A DNA stretch of 64,000 nt from contig OW818665.1 of NCBI GenBank assembly GCA_942493045.1, positions 1,364,001-1,428,000 of the forward strand, given 5' to 3'. The stretch comes from Teretinema sp942493045 (GTDB lineage Bacteria > Spirochaetota > Spirochaetia > Treponematales > Treponemataceae). The stretch's first letter is position 1, and every line of letters begins with the position of its first letter. Of this stretch, positions 7,865-15,831 are shown piece after piece. The position numbers were made by a program, and so were the translations under genes. The notes under the pieces are model-generated. The model had not been told where the DNA came from. It made no database searches and saw only the letters and a list, made by a program, of their open reading frames with translations.

Positions 7865-9190
7865 ATGAATGCGATCTCACAGCGAATAGCGGCCATTCTT
7901 CTCTTCTGCACAGGCAGTTTGTTTCTTTTTGCCCAGGCCGGGCCGATGAATCTGCGATCCGAAGTCGATTGGGAAAATGACCTGATCAGTTCCCGCGCCG
8001 AACTGGATTCCGCGCGCAGCGGTATAGTCATGCCCACCGGCCGCAGTATGGCCCTTCAAAAACTGGAAATGGAAATGCCCTCGCTGATGCGGGATACATT
8101 CTTTTCAATTTTGGTAAACTCTTCCGAAAAACTGGGCAACAGCGTCACTCTGGGCAGGGTACAGCTGTACGATCTCACCGGAATAATCGACAACGGCAGA
8201 AAAACCCCGCCGTTTTTTTCCCGGGATCTGAATACCATCACCATGAGCCATACACTGCGCCTGAGCGAACTGGGCGCGCTGTTCGTCAATCACCGCGCGG
8301 TCTGGGTGCCGCCCCTGCCCCTGGACCGCATTCCTACCCGCGCCTACACCGGAATCATCATCGATGCCCGGGGACAGCTTCCGGTTCATGGCGAATTTAC
8401 CCGCAGCGCGGTATATCCCTGCCTTTTTCCCAAACTATGGGATACAGAAATGGAACTGCTATACGAACGTAATTCCGTTAAACCGGAGATTGCGAAAGCC
8501 TCCGGAATTGTACGCTACAGCGCCTCGCTGGATGAGACCGCCTACCGGAACCGTATCGGCGCGGACCCGCTGCGCATCACCGCCCGCGGAGTATTCGGCC
8601 AATACCGGACCGACCCGATCCTCTCCCGCGATGACTATCTGAGAATCATCACCAGCGCTGAAAACCGGGCCCTGCTGGCCGAGGGCAAGGTAGTTATCCT
8701 GCTGGACAAAGAAACGCTGGCCAACCCGACACTCGGACCGGTACGGGACGAAAATCATTATTATGTGCGCCGTTCAATTGAGGAACAGTTGAAGGCCCGT
8801 TCCGTACGCGGCACTGACTTTACCGATAACTGGGAAGGCCTAAAGCTGACCGTCTATGATATCCGTTTTGTCGCCGACAGCGCCCGGATTCTTTCCGAGG
8901 AAGCCGGACGCATTGACATTATCGCCGACGCCCTCAAACTGGCCGGGCCCCGAGCCCGCTTCCGCATTGAAGGGCACACCGCCAGTGTCGGCCGCCCCGG
9001 CGGGGAGCTTACTCTCTCCGTTGAAAGGGCTCAGACGATTGCCGCTGAATTAAGCCGGCGCGGTATCGATTCCAACCGGATCAGCGCTTCAGGATTCGGC
9101 GGCACCCGCCCACTGGACACCAACGAGACTGAAGGCGGAAGAGCCCGCAACCGGCGGGTGGAGATTCATATCGAGCTGTCCGGAAATTGA
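7865..9190 (+). CDS. OmpA-like peptidoglycan-associated protein
   Basis: A 441-residue exported protein. It has a signal peptide (about residues 1-22), a long N-terminal domain of unknown type (about 23-315), and a C-terminal OmpA domain (about 325-438) with LSVERAQTIAAEL and the hallmark GGRARNRRVEI. Such domains anchor outer-envelope proteins to peptidoglycan. The usual GHTD motif reads GHTA here: the Asp that contacts diaminopimelate in other bacteria is replaced by Ala, while the conserved Arg is present. It is last in the tight operon after the TPR lipoprotein and lytic transglycosylase, in keeping with a cell-wall role. Confidence 0.9.
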   Translation: MNAISQRIAAILLFCTGSLFLFAQAGPMNLRSEVDWENDLISSRAELDSARSGIVMPTGRSMALQKLEMEMPSLMRDTFFSILVNSSEKLGNSVTLGRVQLYDLTGIIDNGRKTPPFFSRDLNTITMSHTLRLSELGALFVNHRAVWVPPLPLDRIPTRAYTGIIIDARGQLPVHGEFTRSAVYPCLFPKLWDTEMELLYERNSVKPEIAKASGIVRYSASLDETAYRNRIGADPLRITARGVFGQYRTDPILSRDDYLRIITSAENRALLAEGKVVILLDKETLANPTLGPVRDENHYYVRRSIEEQLKARSVRGTDFTDNWEGLKLTVYDIRFVADSARILSEEAGRIDIIADALKLAGPRARFRIEGHTASVGRPGGELTLSVERAQTIAAELSRRGIDSNRISASGFGGTRPLDTNETEGGRARNRRVEIHIELSGN

Positions 9191-9212
9191 AAAACCGGCT
9201 ACTACTCAATGG

Positions 9213-9241
9213 TTGACTGCACGGTGTGGCCGTGTTACTAT
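9213..9241 (+). promoter_or_regulatory. Strong promoter upstream of the 9269 gene
   Basis: TTGACT (9213-9218), 17-base spacer, TACTAT (9236-9241). The start codon lies 27 bases further and has its own AAGGAGG, so this is a conventional leadered promoter. Confidence 0.8.
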
Positions 9242-9268
9242 ATGTCATGACAAAAAGGAGGACTCCTG

Positions 9269-9610
9269 ATGTCCCTCAATGAAAAAGTCAAGTTTGACGA
9301 AGAGATTTCCGCAGCCGACCTGGAGCAGGATGATTTTGACGCCGGAAAAATTTACTGCGCCAACTGTATCCACTGCAAATTGGTGCCATCCCCGGGAGAT
9401 TCTTCCGGACAGTTTTACCTCCGGGTACGCTGTGACGCCGGAAAATGGAAAAAAAAGCTTGGCGGAGAAAAACAGTATAAATATTTTACTGTTACCAGAA
9501 GAAGCATAGATTGTTGTGATTCATACGAAGATATGGGTGAATCAATGGAATTTATCCGGGACCTGAAAAGAACTCTGCCCATACGCGACGAACTATACGA
9601 TAAGGACTGA
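9269..9610 (+). CDS. Cysteine-containing small protein of unknown function
   Basis: A 113-residue cytoplasmic protein with an acidic N-terminus (about residues 8-28) and six Cys, arranged as CANCIHC near residues 31-36, RCDAG near residue 56 and a CC pair near residue 85. The spacing suggests a metal site, zinc or iron-sulfur, but I do not recognise the family. It has its own near-consensus promoter and a strong Shine-Dalgarno sequence (AAAAAGGAGG), so high expression is likely. A small TPR lipoprotein gene follows after seven bases. Related proteins may be conserved among treponemes; I cannot check this. Confidence 0.78.
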   Translation: MSLNEKVKFDEEISAADLEQDDFDAGKIYCANCIHCKLVPSPGDSSGQFYLRVRCDAGKWKKKLGGEKQYKYFTVTRRSIDCCDSYEDMGESMEFIRDLKRTLPIRDELYDKD

Positions 9611-9617
9611 CAACATC

Positions 9618-10013
9618 ATGAAGAACATTTACATTATCCCGATCGCGGCCGCTTTTTTGATCGCGGGCCTGGTTTCCTGTGCCTCCGTCCCCAACGCCGC
9701 GGACATTCCGCCGGAGATGAGCGTTGCCGAACTGAACCAGAAAGCCCAGGAAGCTTTTGATCAAAGCAATTTCGCTGCTGCCGAGGTGTATTACAATACC
9801 ATTATTCAGCGCTTTGGAACCGACATTAAGGTTCTGACCGCGGCTGAATTTGAAATTGCCCATCTGCGCATGAAGCAAAAGGACTGGATAGACGCCCGCA
9901 TCCGGCTGGAAAATATCATAGCCCGTTACATGGAAGGCGATCCCTCGGCCCTCCCAGCTGAATACTACGTTCTGGCCCGCAACGACCTGGCCCGGATACC
10001 GGAAGAACAATAA
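9618..10013 (+). CDS. Small TPR lipoprotein
   Basis: A 131-residue lipoprotein with signal peptide and lipobox LVSC (Cys near residue 22), followed by about two TPR units (AELNQKAQEAFDQSNFAAAEVYYNTIIQRFG; AAEFEIAHLRMKQKDWIDARIRLE, given here only as landmarks). The layout resembles the N-terminal half of BamD/ComL-type outer-membrane lipoproteins, but it is much shorter than those (about 240 residues), so I do not assign BamD. It shares an operon with the Cys-containing gene and ends at a terminator. Confidence 0.82.
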   Translation: MKNIYIIPIAAAFLIAGLVSCASVPNAADIPPEMSVAELNQKAQEAFDQSNFAAAEVYYNTIIQRFGTDIKVLTAAEFEIAHLRMKQKDWIDARIRLENIIARYMEGDPSALPAEYYVLARNDLARIPEEQ

Positions 10014-10034
10014 ACCGGAAAACCTGAAAAACTT

Positions 10035-10068
10035 AAAAAACTGTCCAGTTTCGGGCAGTTTTTTTTTA
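10035..10068. terminator. Bidirectional intrinsic terminator
   Basis: Hairpin AACTGTCC / GGGCAGTT, with one G-U pair, is flanked by an A run on the left and a T run on the right. It serves both the plus-strand lipoprotein gene and the minus-strand VWA gene that ends at 10083. Confidence 0.85.
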
Positions 10069-10082
10069 TTTTTCCAGCATCC

Positions 10083-11210
10083 TCAGTAAGTTGTGCCGTG
10101 CGGCAGTATAATCACGCTGACTGCCACTCCTTTCGTACGGGCCAGCTCGTTCACCGTATCCACGGTCACCCGGCCGCGCGGCTTGGGATGGGGCGGAGCG
10201 TCACCGATCAGAATGATTTTTTTATCGGAAAGCGGATTCCAGGGAAAGGCCAGGGCCGCGTCCAGTCCTTCATACACGGCCTCTGGTATATCCCTGCCGC
10301 CCTGCACCCGGAAGCTTCCCAGAGCCCGCCGGAAAACCGTCAGATCGGAAACAAACGGGCTGGCCGGTTTGACCAGAAAATCCTCAAAATAATCCTTATA
10401 CAAAACCAGACCGATCCGCCAGGAAGGATACCCGGCCAGGATTTCCTGCAGCATCGGGACCAGTTCGGCGCGGATGCTTTCGATATCATCCAGCATGCTT
10501 TCGGTGGCGTCGATAACGATAACCAGATCAAGCCCCTGCGTCCCCGGAGAACCGAGCATCTCCTGAATTAAAGGGACAATGTCAGCGGGAACCTTGGCAT
10601 AATAGACCTGACCGGCTGTCTTTTCCGCTAAATCGGTAAAACGTTCCACGGTATCGGCCATATACGTAATTTCTTCGGGCGGGGCGTTGAGAATCGGGCG
10701 CTGGGTTACCCGCAAACGGAAGGGGTTATCCTGGAATGAACCGTTATAATCGGCGTAGGGGGCACTGAAAGCCCGGATATTAAAATAAGTACCGTCAAGA
10801 ACCTGCACTTCACCATTGCGGGTCCACTCATAACCGAAGCGGATCAGATAGGGAATCCAGATATGAAAGGCCTCGCCCAGGGTGGCGTCGCTCTCCGGCG
10901 TGGAGTCAATCAGACTATAGATCTTGCTTTCCGGAGCGATGAACGCTCCGTCCAGCAGGCGCTGCTCGTTTCCGTTTATCGGATTGAAATCAGGATCCCG
11001 GTAGGCGTAATTGGCCGCGCGCAGCGCCGGGTCCCGGGTAGTTTCGGTCAGCAGAACAGAACGGATATCGGCTTTTTTGCGGATGTACAGATGATATCCG
11101 CCGGCCGGGCTCTGAATAATGCGCACATCATCCGGTCCGATGGCCAAATCCAGGGCCATAAGCGGAAAGACAGAGGTAATACCGATCAGGAAAACCAGAA
11201 GCTTTCTCAT
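10083..11210 (-). CDS. Exported von Willebrand factor A domain protein
   Basis: A 375-residue protein with a cleavable signal peptide (first 20 residues, ending at ALA/LDL), an N-terminal domain of unknown type and a C-terminal VWA domain (about residues 225-372). The metal-ion adhesion site motif reads DATES (D-x-T-x-S), then a conserved Thr/Gly stretch (GGRDIPEAVYEGL) and IILIGDAPPH. It should bind a ligand through a divalent metal in the periplasm or at the surface. There is no Shine-Dalgarno sequence; a -10-like GATACT ends six bases before the ATG, so the transcript may be leaderless. It is transcribed divergently from trpS. Confidence 0.85.
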   Translation of the reverse strand: MRKLLVFLIGITSVFPLMALDLAIGPDDVRIIQSPAGGYHLYIRKKADIRSVLLTETTRDPALRAANYAYRDPDFNPINGNEQRLLDGAFIAPESKIYSLIDSTPESDATLGEAFHIWIPYLIRFGYEWTRNGEVQVLDGTYFNIRAFSAPYADYNGSFQDNPFRLRVTQRPILNAPPEEITYMADTVERFTDLAEKTAGQVYYAKVPADIVPLIQEMLGSPGTQGLDLVIVIDATESMLDDIESIRAELVPMLQEILAGYPSWRIGLVLYKDYFEDFLVKPASPFVSDLTVFRRALGSFRVQGGRDIPEAVYEGLDAALAFPWNPLSDKKIILIGDAPPHPKPRGRVTVDTVNELARTKGVAVSVIILPHGTTY

Positions 11211-11241
11211 ACTGATAGTATCGGCCTGTTTTACCCAACCC

Positions 11242-11271
11242 TTGAAACAAGCAGGCCTTCGGTGTTATTCT
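11242..11271 (+). promoter_or_regulatory. Promoter of trpS-aroC (leaderless type)
   Basis: TTGAAA (11242-11247), 18-base spacer, TATTCT (11266-11271). The ATG of trpS is nine bases downstream and no Shine-Dalgarno sequence is present. I see no T-box or trp-type leader. Confidence 0.75.
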
Positions 11272-11280
11272 CGAGCCATT

Positions 11281-12348
11281 ATGGATACCACTACCAAGAA
11301 AAGAATACTTACCGGCGACCGGCCCACCGGCCGCCTGCATCTCGGGCACTATGTCGGCTCGATTGCCAACCGTGTCCGTCTGCAGGACGAATATGAATGC
11401 TTTTTTATCATCGCCGATCTGCATACCCTGACCACCAAACCCGAAAAAGAACACATTGACCAGTTGGCCGATAATGTCCGGGAAATGGTGCTGGACTACC
11501 TGGCCTGCGGCATTGATCCGGCAAAGTCGGTTATCTACCTGCAGTCCGCCGTTCCCGAAGTTACCGAACTGAATCTCTTTTTTACGGACCTGGTTACCGT
11601 ACCGCGGTTACAGCGCATCCCTTCCATAAAAGACATGGCGAAGAACGCCAATCTTTCGGAGCTGCCGCTTGGCCTGCTTGGCTATCCGGTGCTGCAATCC
11701 GCCGATATTCTGCTGCCGCGCTCGCACCTGGTGCCGGTCGGCAAGGACAATGAAAGCCATGTCGAGCTGACCCGCGAAATCGCCAAACGCTTTAATTTCA
11801 TGTACGGCGAAACCTTCCCGATTCCGGAAGTAATGGTCAGCGACTTCGGCTCGCTCGTCGGTACCGACGGTCAAGCCAAGATGTCCAAAAGCCTGAACAA
11901 CGCCATATTCCTTTCCGACGACGAAAAAACCGTCAATAAAAAAGTGAACGGCATGTTTACCGATCCCAACCGCACCAGCGCGGACGTTCCCGGCCGGGTC
12001 GAAGGCAACCCGGTGTTTATTTATCACGATGCCTTCAACCCTAACAAGGCCGAGGTCGAAGACCTAAAAAGCCGCTACCTGACCGGTAAGGTCGGCGATG
12101 TCGAAGTCAAGCAAAAGCTGGCTCTGGCTCTCAATAACTTCCTTTCGCCCATCCGCGAGCGGCGCGCTCATTTTGAGGCTCAAAGCGGCCTGGTGGACGA
12201 AATCATCTACAACGGCACATTGCGCATGCGCGAAGAGGCCCGCGCTACCCTCGCCCTGGCCAAAAAAGCCATGGGCCTTTCTTCAGTATGGAACCGCATC
12301 AGCCGCAAGGCCGAAGAAACCCGTAAAAAACGCGAAAAAGGGGAATAA
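11281..12348 (+). CDS. trpS: Tryptophanyl-tRNA synthetase
   Basis: This 355-residue class I aminoacyl-tRNA synthetase charges tRNA-Trp. Visible landmarks are the HIGH-type motif LHLGHYVGS near residue 20, the GDRPTGRLH lead-in, and the KMSKS motif as AKMSKSLNNAI near residue 200. Length is normal for TrpRS. The start is the ATG at 11281; upstream extension would read into the divergent VWA gene. A promoter ends nine bases before this ATG with no ribosome-binding site. aroC follows after one base, linking tryptophan use with the chorismate pathway. Confidence 0.96.
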   Translation: MDTTTKKRILTGDRPTGRLHLGHYVGSIANRVRLQDEYECFFIIADLHTLTTKPEKEHIDQLADNVREMVLDYLACGIDPAKSVIYLQSAVPEVTELNLFFTDLVTVPRLQRIPSIKDMAKNANLSELPLGLLGYPVLQSADILLPRSHLVPVGKDNESHVELTREIAKRFNFMYGETFPIPEVMVSDFGSLVGTDGQAKMSKSLNNAIFLSDDEKTVNKKVNGMFTDPNRTSADVPGRVEGNPVFIYHDAFNPNKAEVEDLKSRYLTGKVGDVEVKQKLALALNNFLSPIRERRAHFEAQSGLVDEIIYNGTLRMREEARATLALAKKAMGLSSVWNRISRKAEETRKKREKGE

Positions 12349-12349
12349 G

Positions 12350-13501
12350 GTGGCAGGAAATACTTTCGGAACGCTTTTCCGGCTGACCACCTTCGGTGAA
12401 AGCCATGGAGTCGGCCTCGGCGTAATTGTCGACGGCTGTCCGGCCGGCATAGCGCTGGACGCCTCGATTATCCAGAAAGACCTGGACCGCCGCCGGCCAG
12501 GGGCCCATACCGCCGACTCCGACGGCACCGAACGCTCCGGCCGGCTTAACCCGGCTATGACCAGCCGCAAGGAAAACGACACCGCCGAGATTCTCTCCGG
12601 CGTCTTCGAAGGTAAGACCACCGGCACCCCCATAGCCATTGTCATCCGCAATACCAATCAGCGCTCCGAGGACTACGGCGAGATAGTCACAAAGTTCCGT
12701 CCCGGCCACGCTGACTATCCCTTTTTTACCAAATACGGCATCCGCGACTACCGCGGCGGCGGACGTTCCTCCGGCCGAGAAACGGCAGCCCGGGTGGCCG
12801 CCGGCGCAATCGCTAAAGCCGTTCTCAAAGCCAACGGACTATCCGTTCTGGCCTGGACAGCGGAAGCCGCTTCGGTGGTCTGCACCCGCTTTGATGAAGC
12901 CGAGATCGAAAACAACGCCATGCGCGCGCCGGACAAGGGAGCCGCAGCCCAGATGCTGAAAAAAGTGATCGAGCTAAAAACCGCCGGTGACAGCGCCGGC
13001 GGAATTATCTCCTGCATGGTGCGCTCAACCGCGCCGGCGCCGGCTGACGGCCGCTTTGGCGGTTTACCGGTGGGCCTCGGCGAGCCGGTTTTTGAAAAAC
13101 TGGACGCGGTGCTGGCTCAGGCGGTGCTATCGGTGGGAGCGATCAAGGGTATTGAATTCGGGTCAGGTTTTGAAAGCGCCCGGATGAACGGCAGCGCCTG
13201 GAATGACCCCATGGCCATCGATCCGGCAAGCGGCATGCCCTGCTTCCTGTCCAATCACGCCGGCGGCATCCTCGGCGGCCTTTCCAACGGCGCCCCGATT
13301 TTTTTCCGCGCCGCCGTCAAACCGGTCTCCTCGATCAGCCTGCCCCAAAAAACGGTGGATATGGCCGGAAATGAAACCGATATTGAAGTCCACGGCCGCC
13401 ACGACGTCTGCCTCTGCCCGCGCATCGTACCGGTACTGGAAGCGATGACCGCCCTGGTGCTGGCCGACATGCTGCTGCGCCAGCGCGCCGTCCGGCTATA
13501 G
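12350..13501 (+). CDS. aroC: Chorismate synthase
   Basis: A 383-residue chorismate synthase, which uses reduced FMN to convert 5-enolpyruvylshikimate 3-phosphate to chorismate. It begins with the family hallmark GNTFGTLFRLTTFGESHG and has GRSSGRETAARVAAGAIA near residue 140 and a D/N-rich region (SNHAGGILGG) near residue 305. The GTG at 12350 is the natural start because family members begin with this segment. It lies one base after the trpS stop, with weak AAGGGGA upstream. Its last codons (VRL-stop) lie in a degenerate 18-bp tandem repeat that continues past the gene. Confidence 0.96.
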   Translation: MAGNTFGTLFRLTTFGESHGVGLGVIVDGCPAGIALDASIIQKDLDRRRPGAHTADSDGTERSGRLNPAMTSRKENDTAEILSGVFEGKTTGTPIAIVIRNTNQRSEDYGEIVTKFRPGHADYPFFTKYGIRDYRGGGRSSGRETAARVAAGAIAKAVLKANGLSVLAWTAEAASVVCTRFDEAEIENNAMRAPDKGAAAQMLKKVIELKTAGDSAGGIISCMVRSTAPAPADGRFGGLPVGLGEPVFEKLDAVLAQAVLSVGAIKGIEFGSGFESARMNGSAWNDPMAIDPASGMPCFLSNHAGGILGGLSNGAPIFFRAAVKPVSSISLPQKTVDMAGNETDIEVHGRHDVCLCPRIVPVLEAMTALVLADMLLRQRAVRL

Positions 13502-13581
13502 CGGACGGTCCGGTTGTAAACTCGCCAGCCGGCTGTAACGGCCGGTCCGGCATTAACCCGCTGTCCGGCTGTTTTAAGCTT
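13491..13581 (+). repeat. Degenerate 18-bp tandem repeat spanning the aroC stop
   Basis: Five copies of a unit beginning TCCGGCTGTAA-like start at 13491, 13509, 13528, 13546 and 13564 (steps 18, 19, 18, 18). The first copy contains the last aroC codons and the stop. In most copies the unit carries its own TAG/TAA at the same place. Confidence 0.7.
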
Positions 13582-13608
13582 TACGACCCGAGCAGGCCAT
13601 GCTATTCT
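13580..13608 (+). promoter_or_regulatory. Promoter of the DRTGG gene (leaderless type)
   Basis: TTTACG (13580-13585), 17-base spacer, TATTCT (13603-13608), then six bases to the ATG at 13615. No Shine-Dalgarno sequence. Confidence 0.7.
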
Positions 13609-13614
13609 GTTCTC

Positions 13615-13974
13615 ATGAACATACTGGATGTACAAAAAGCCCTGGAAGCGGAGTGCGCTCCGGCTACTATGCGACCGGAAGTAGAAATACAGTCAGCTTG
13701 CGGCGCTGATCTGATGAGCGACGTCATGGCCTTCGTCAAGGATCAGGTATTGCTGATGACCGGCCTGATCAATATACAGGTAATCCGCACGGCCATACTG
13801 ATGGATATCCAGGCAATCTGCTTTGTCCGCGGCAAACAGCCCGCCGCCGACATGATCGAAATGGCCAGAGAAAATAATATTGTCATCCTTACCACCCGGC
13901 TGCCGCTTTTTTTAGCCTGCGGCAAGCTGTATGAGGCCGGCGTCCGTCAGGGCGGCATCCGCAAAATCGACTGA
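13615..13974 (+). CDS. DRTGG-domain protein
   Basis: A 119-residue protein that matches the stand-alone DRTGG domain in length and pattern: the N-terminal MNILDVQKAL, the central DLMSDVMAFVKDQVLLMTGL, and the C-terminal NNIVILTTRLPLFLACGKLYEAG. The domain's biochemical role is unsettled; stand-alone versions are often next to FeFe-hydrogenase and redox-sensing genes in anaerobes. The next two genes (HATPase and hydrogenase-like Fe-S protein) fit that pattern. It starts a new transcription unit from a promoter six bases before the ATG. The stop lies 19 bases before the next ATG. Confidence 0.82.
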   Translation: MNILDVQKALEAECAPATMRPEVEIQSACGADLMSDVMAFVKDQVLLMTGLINIQVIRTAILMDIQAICFVRGKQPAADMIEMARENNIVILTTRLPLFLACGKLYEAGVRQGGIRKID

Positions 13975-13993
13975 GATCAGGAACGGAGAGTCA

Positions 13994-14416
13994 ATGCACT
14001 ACCATTACACCGTTCCCGGCGATGACTTTTCCCGCGCGGGGGAAGCCTCGGCCGAGATCAAAAAAACTCTGCAAAGACTCGGTATCGCCCCCGATATCAT
14101 TAAACGCACGGCCGTGGCCATGTACGAGGCCGAAATCAATATGGTCGTACACGCCGGCGGCGGAGAAGCCGATATCGACATTGAGAGCGACGGTATTACC
14201 ATCATCATGAAGGATGAGGGTCCGGGGATAGCCGATCTCAACCAGGCCATGCAGGACGGCTGGTCCTCGGCGCCGGAGCGGGTTCGGGAGCTGGGCTTCG
14301 GGGCCGGAATGGGCTTACCGAATATCAAACAGAATGCCGATGAATTCACCATCGATACCAAGGCCGGATCAGGGACCACGGTGACCATGAAAATCAATAT
14401 ACCGGAGCGTTCATGA
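13994..14416 (+). CDS. RsbW-like HATPase (anti-sigma-type ATP-binding protein)
   Basis: A 140-residue single-domain GHKL ATPase. The N box reads YEAEINMVVHA near residue 48, the G1 box DEGPGI near residue 77, and the G2 region GAGMGLPNI near residue 106. It has no histidine-kinase phosphoacceptor domain, so it belongs with RsbW/SpoIIAB-type serine kinases or ATP-binding anti-sigma proteins. The ATG at 13994 has GGAGAG upstream. It overlaps the next gene by four bases. In hydrogenase clusters of other anaerobes the same trio is seen, suggesting a redox-responsive switch, but its target is not visible here. Confidence 0.87.
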   Translation: MHYHYTVPGDDFSRAGEASAEIKKTLQRLGIAPDIIKRTAVAMYEAEINMVVHAGGGEADIDIESDGITIIMKDEGPGIADLNQAMQDGWSSAPERVRELGFGAGMGLPNIKQNADEFTIDTKAGSGTTVTMKINIPERS

Positions 14417-15831
14417 GCGCGCCGGAACAAAACCGCTATCATTCAGTGGAACTGGTCGAAGAGGACTGCAAAGGCTGCACCATCTGCGTTACCAGCTGTC
14501 CGGCCGAAGCCATCCGGGTCCGGGACGGTAAAGCCCGCATCATGGAGGAGCGCTGCATCGACTGCGGCGAGTGCATCCGCCGCTGCCCGCACCATGCCAA
14601 GCGCGCCCGCTCCGACAGTCTCCCGGAACTGGCCAACGGCGGGAAATTTACCCGCTTCGGATATAAAATCGCCCTGCCGGCGCCTTCGCTGTATGGTCAG
14701 TTTCCAGAACGCTACAGCATTGCCGAAATTCATGAGGCCCTACTGGCTATCGGCTTTGACGCGGTTTTCCCGGTGGCCTCCGTGACCCCGGCCATAGCCG
14801 GCGCCGCGCGAAACCTGCTGGCCCAAAAGGCCGCCAAAGGGCCGCTGATTTCCTCCAGCTGCCCGACCATCATCAAATATATCCAAATCCGTTTCCCGAC
14901 GCTGCTGGACCAGGTCGCGCCCATTTTGGCGCCGGTTACCCTGGCCGCCCGTTTAGCCAAAAACTCCCTTACCGGGCCAGATTCCCCATCCGGTACAATA
15001 GGGGCCTTTTTCATTTCTCCCTGTTCCGGAAAAATAACCGAAGCCCGCCACCCGCTCGGCGATGAAGACTCAGGCATCGATGGAGTGTTCAGCATCAAGG
15101 ATATCTATCTGCCTCTGTTGACTGCTCTTACCAAACGGCGAACCGAAGGCTCTGAGACCGCTGGTCCCGGTCGTAACAGTGTCCAGGGAACCGCACCGTT
15201 AAACAGTGTCCCGACAGCCGCAGTCCCATCCGCCGCTGTACCGGCGGAAATCGCCTGGGGCCGCGCCGAAGGCGAAGCCGAAGCGACCATCGCCGGAACG
15301 GATTTCCGCTATCTGGCGGTAGACGGAATCGACGCCTGCACGCGTATTCTGGGGGCGGTGGAAGACGGAAAACTTGAAGCGATCGATTTTCTGGAACTGA
15401 TGGCCTGCCGCGAAGGCTGCGTCGGCGGCCCCCTGACCGTACAGGACAGCGTTCTCTCCCGGGACACCCTGCAGTTCCGCGAAAGACGGCTTAAGAGCGC
15501 TTCCCCGACCGGTCCAGCGTCAGCGGGCGCCGCGTCCGGCACCGCGGAAATCATCCCCGCCGTCAACTGGTGCAAGCCGCTTCAAACCGATGCCTGCCTG
15601 CGTACCCATCCCTTCCCGGCCCGCGCCGCCCTGGTGCTGGACAGCGACTATCACAAAGCCCTCACCATGATGGCCGAAATGGAGCGTATCTATCAGGAAC
15701 TTCCCCAGTTGGACTGCGGTTGCTGCGGCGCTCCAAACTGTCACGCCCTGGCCGAAGATATCGTACGCGGCAACGCTAACCTGACCGACTGCGTAATCAT
15801 CCTCAAGGAACGCTACCGGCTGCTGCTATGA
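14413..15831 (+). CDS. FeFe-hydrogenase-like Fe-S sensor protein
   Basis: This 472-residue protein has three parts. The N-terminal 2x[4Fe-4S] ferredoxin has CKGCTICVTSCP and CIDCGECIRRCP within residues 15-60. The FeFe-hydrogenase large-subunit-like domain (about 80-400) has SSSCPT, SPCSGK and MACREGCVGGP, keeping all four Cys that would bind the H-cluster. The C-terminal putative redox Fe-S motif is CGCCGAPNC, near residue 440. It is shorter than catalytic hydrogenases and the motifs deviate from catalytic consensus, so a sensory role is more likely. A low-complexity Ala/Pro/Thr-rich linker interrupts it near residues 240-285. It overlaps both neighbours by four bases. Confidence 0.86.
   Translation: MSAPEQNRYHSVELVEEDCKGCTICVTSCPAEAIRVRDGKARIMEERCIDCGECIRRCPHHAKRARSDSLPELANGGKFTRFGYKIALPAPSLYGQFPERYSIAEIHEALLAIGFDAVFPVASVTPAIAGAARNLLAQKAAKGPLISSSCPTIIKYIQIRFPTLLDQVAPILAPVTLAARLAKNSLTGPDSPSGTIGAFFISPCSGKITEARHPLGDEDSGIDGVFSIKDIYLPLLTALTKRRTEGSETAGPGRNSVQGTAPLNSVPTAAVPSAAVPAEIAWGRAEGEAEATIAGTDFRYLAVDGIDACTRILGAVEDGKLEAIDFLELMACREGCVGGPLTVQDSVLSRDTLQFRERRLKSASPTGPASAGAASGTAEIIPAVNWCKPLQTDACLRTHPFPARAALVLDSDYHKALTMMAEMERIYQELPQLDCGCCGAPNCHALAEDIVRGNANLTDCVIILKERYRLLL

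Noticed and set aside
9618..10013. BamD/ComL
   Set aside because: TPR lipoprotein character fits, but the chain is about half the usual length and no bam genes are adjacent.
11211..11280. Possible T-box or trp leader before trpS
   Set aside because: The space is too short, and the -10 box ends nine bases before the ATG, leaving no room for a leader.
12098..12349. Upstream extension of aroC into trpS
   Set aside because: It lies fully inside trpS in another frame and would add 84 residues absent from chorismate synthases. The GTG at 12350 fits the family start.
13491..13581. The 18-bp repeats as a CRISPR or as iterons of an origin
   Set aside because: Units are contiguous, degenerate and without spacers. 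No rep or dnaA-type gene or DnaA boxes are near.
14413..15831. Catalytic FeFe-hydrogenase
   Set aside because: The H-cluster Cys are present but surrounding motifs deviate, length is short, and accessory subunits are missing. A sensor-type role is more likely.
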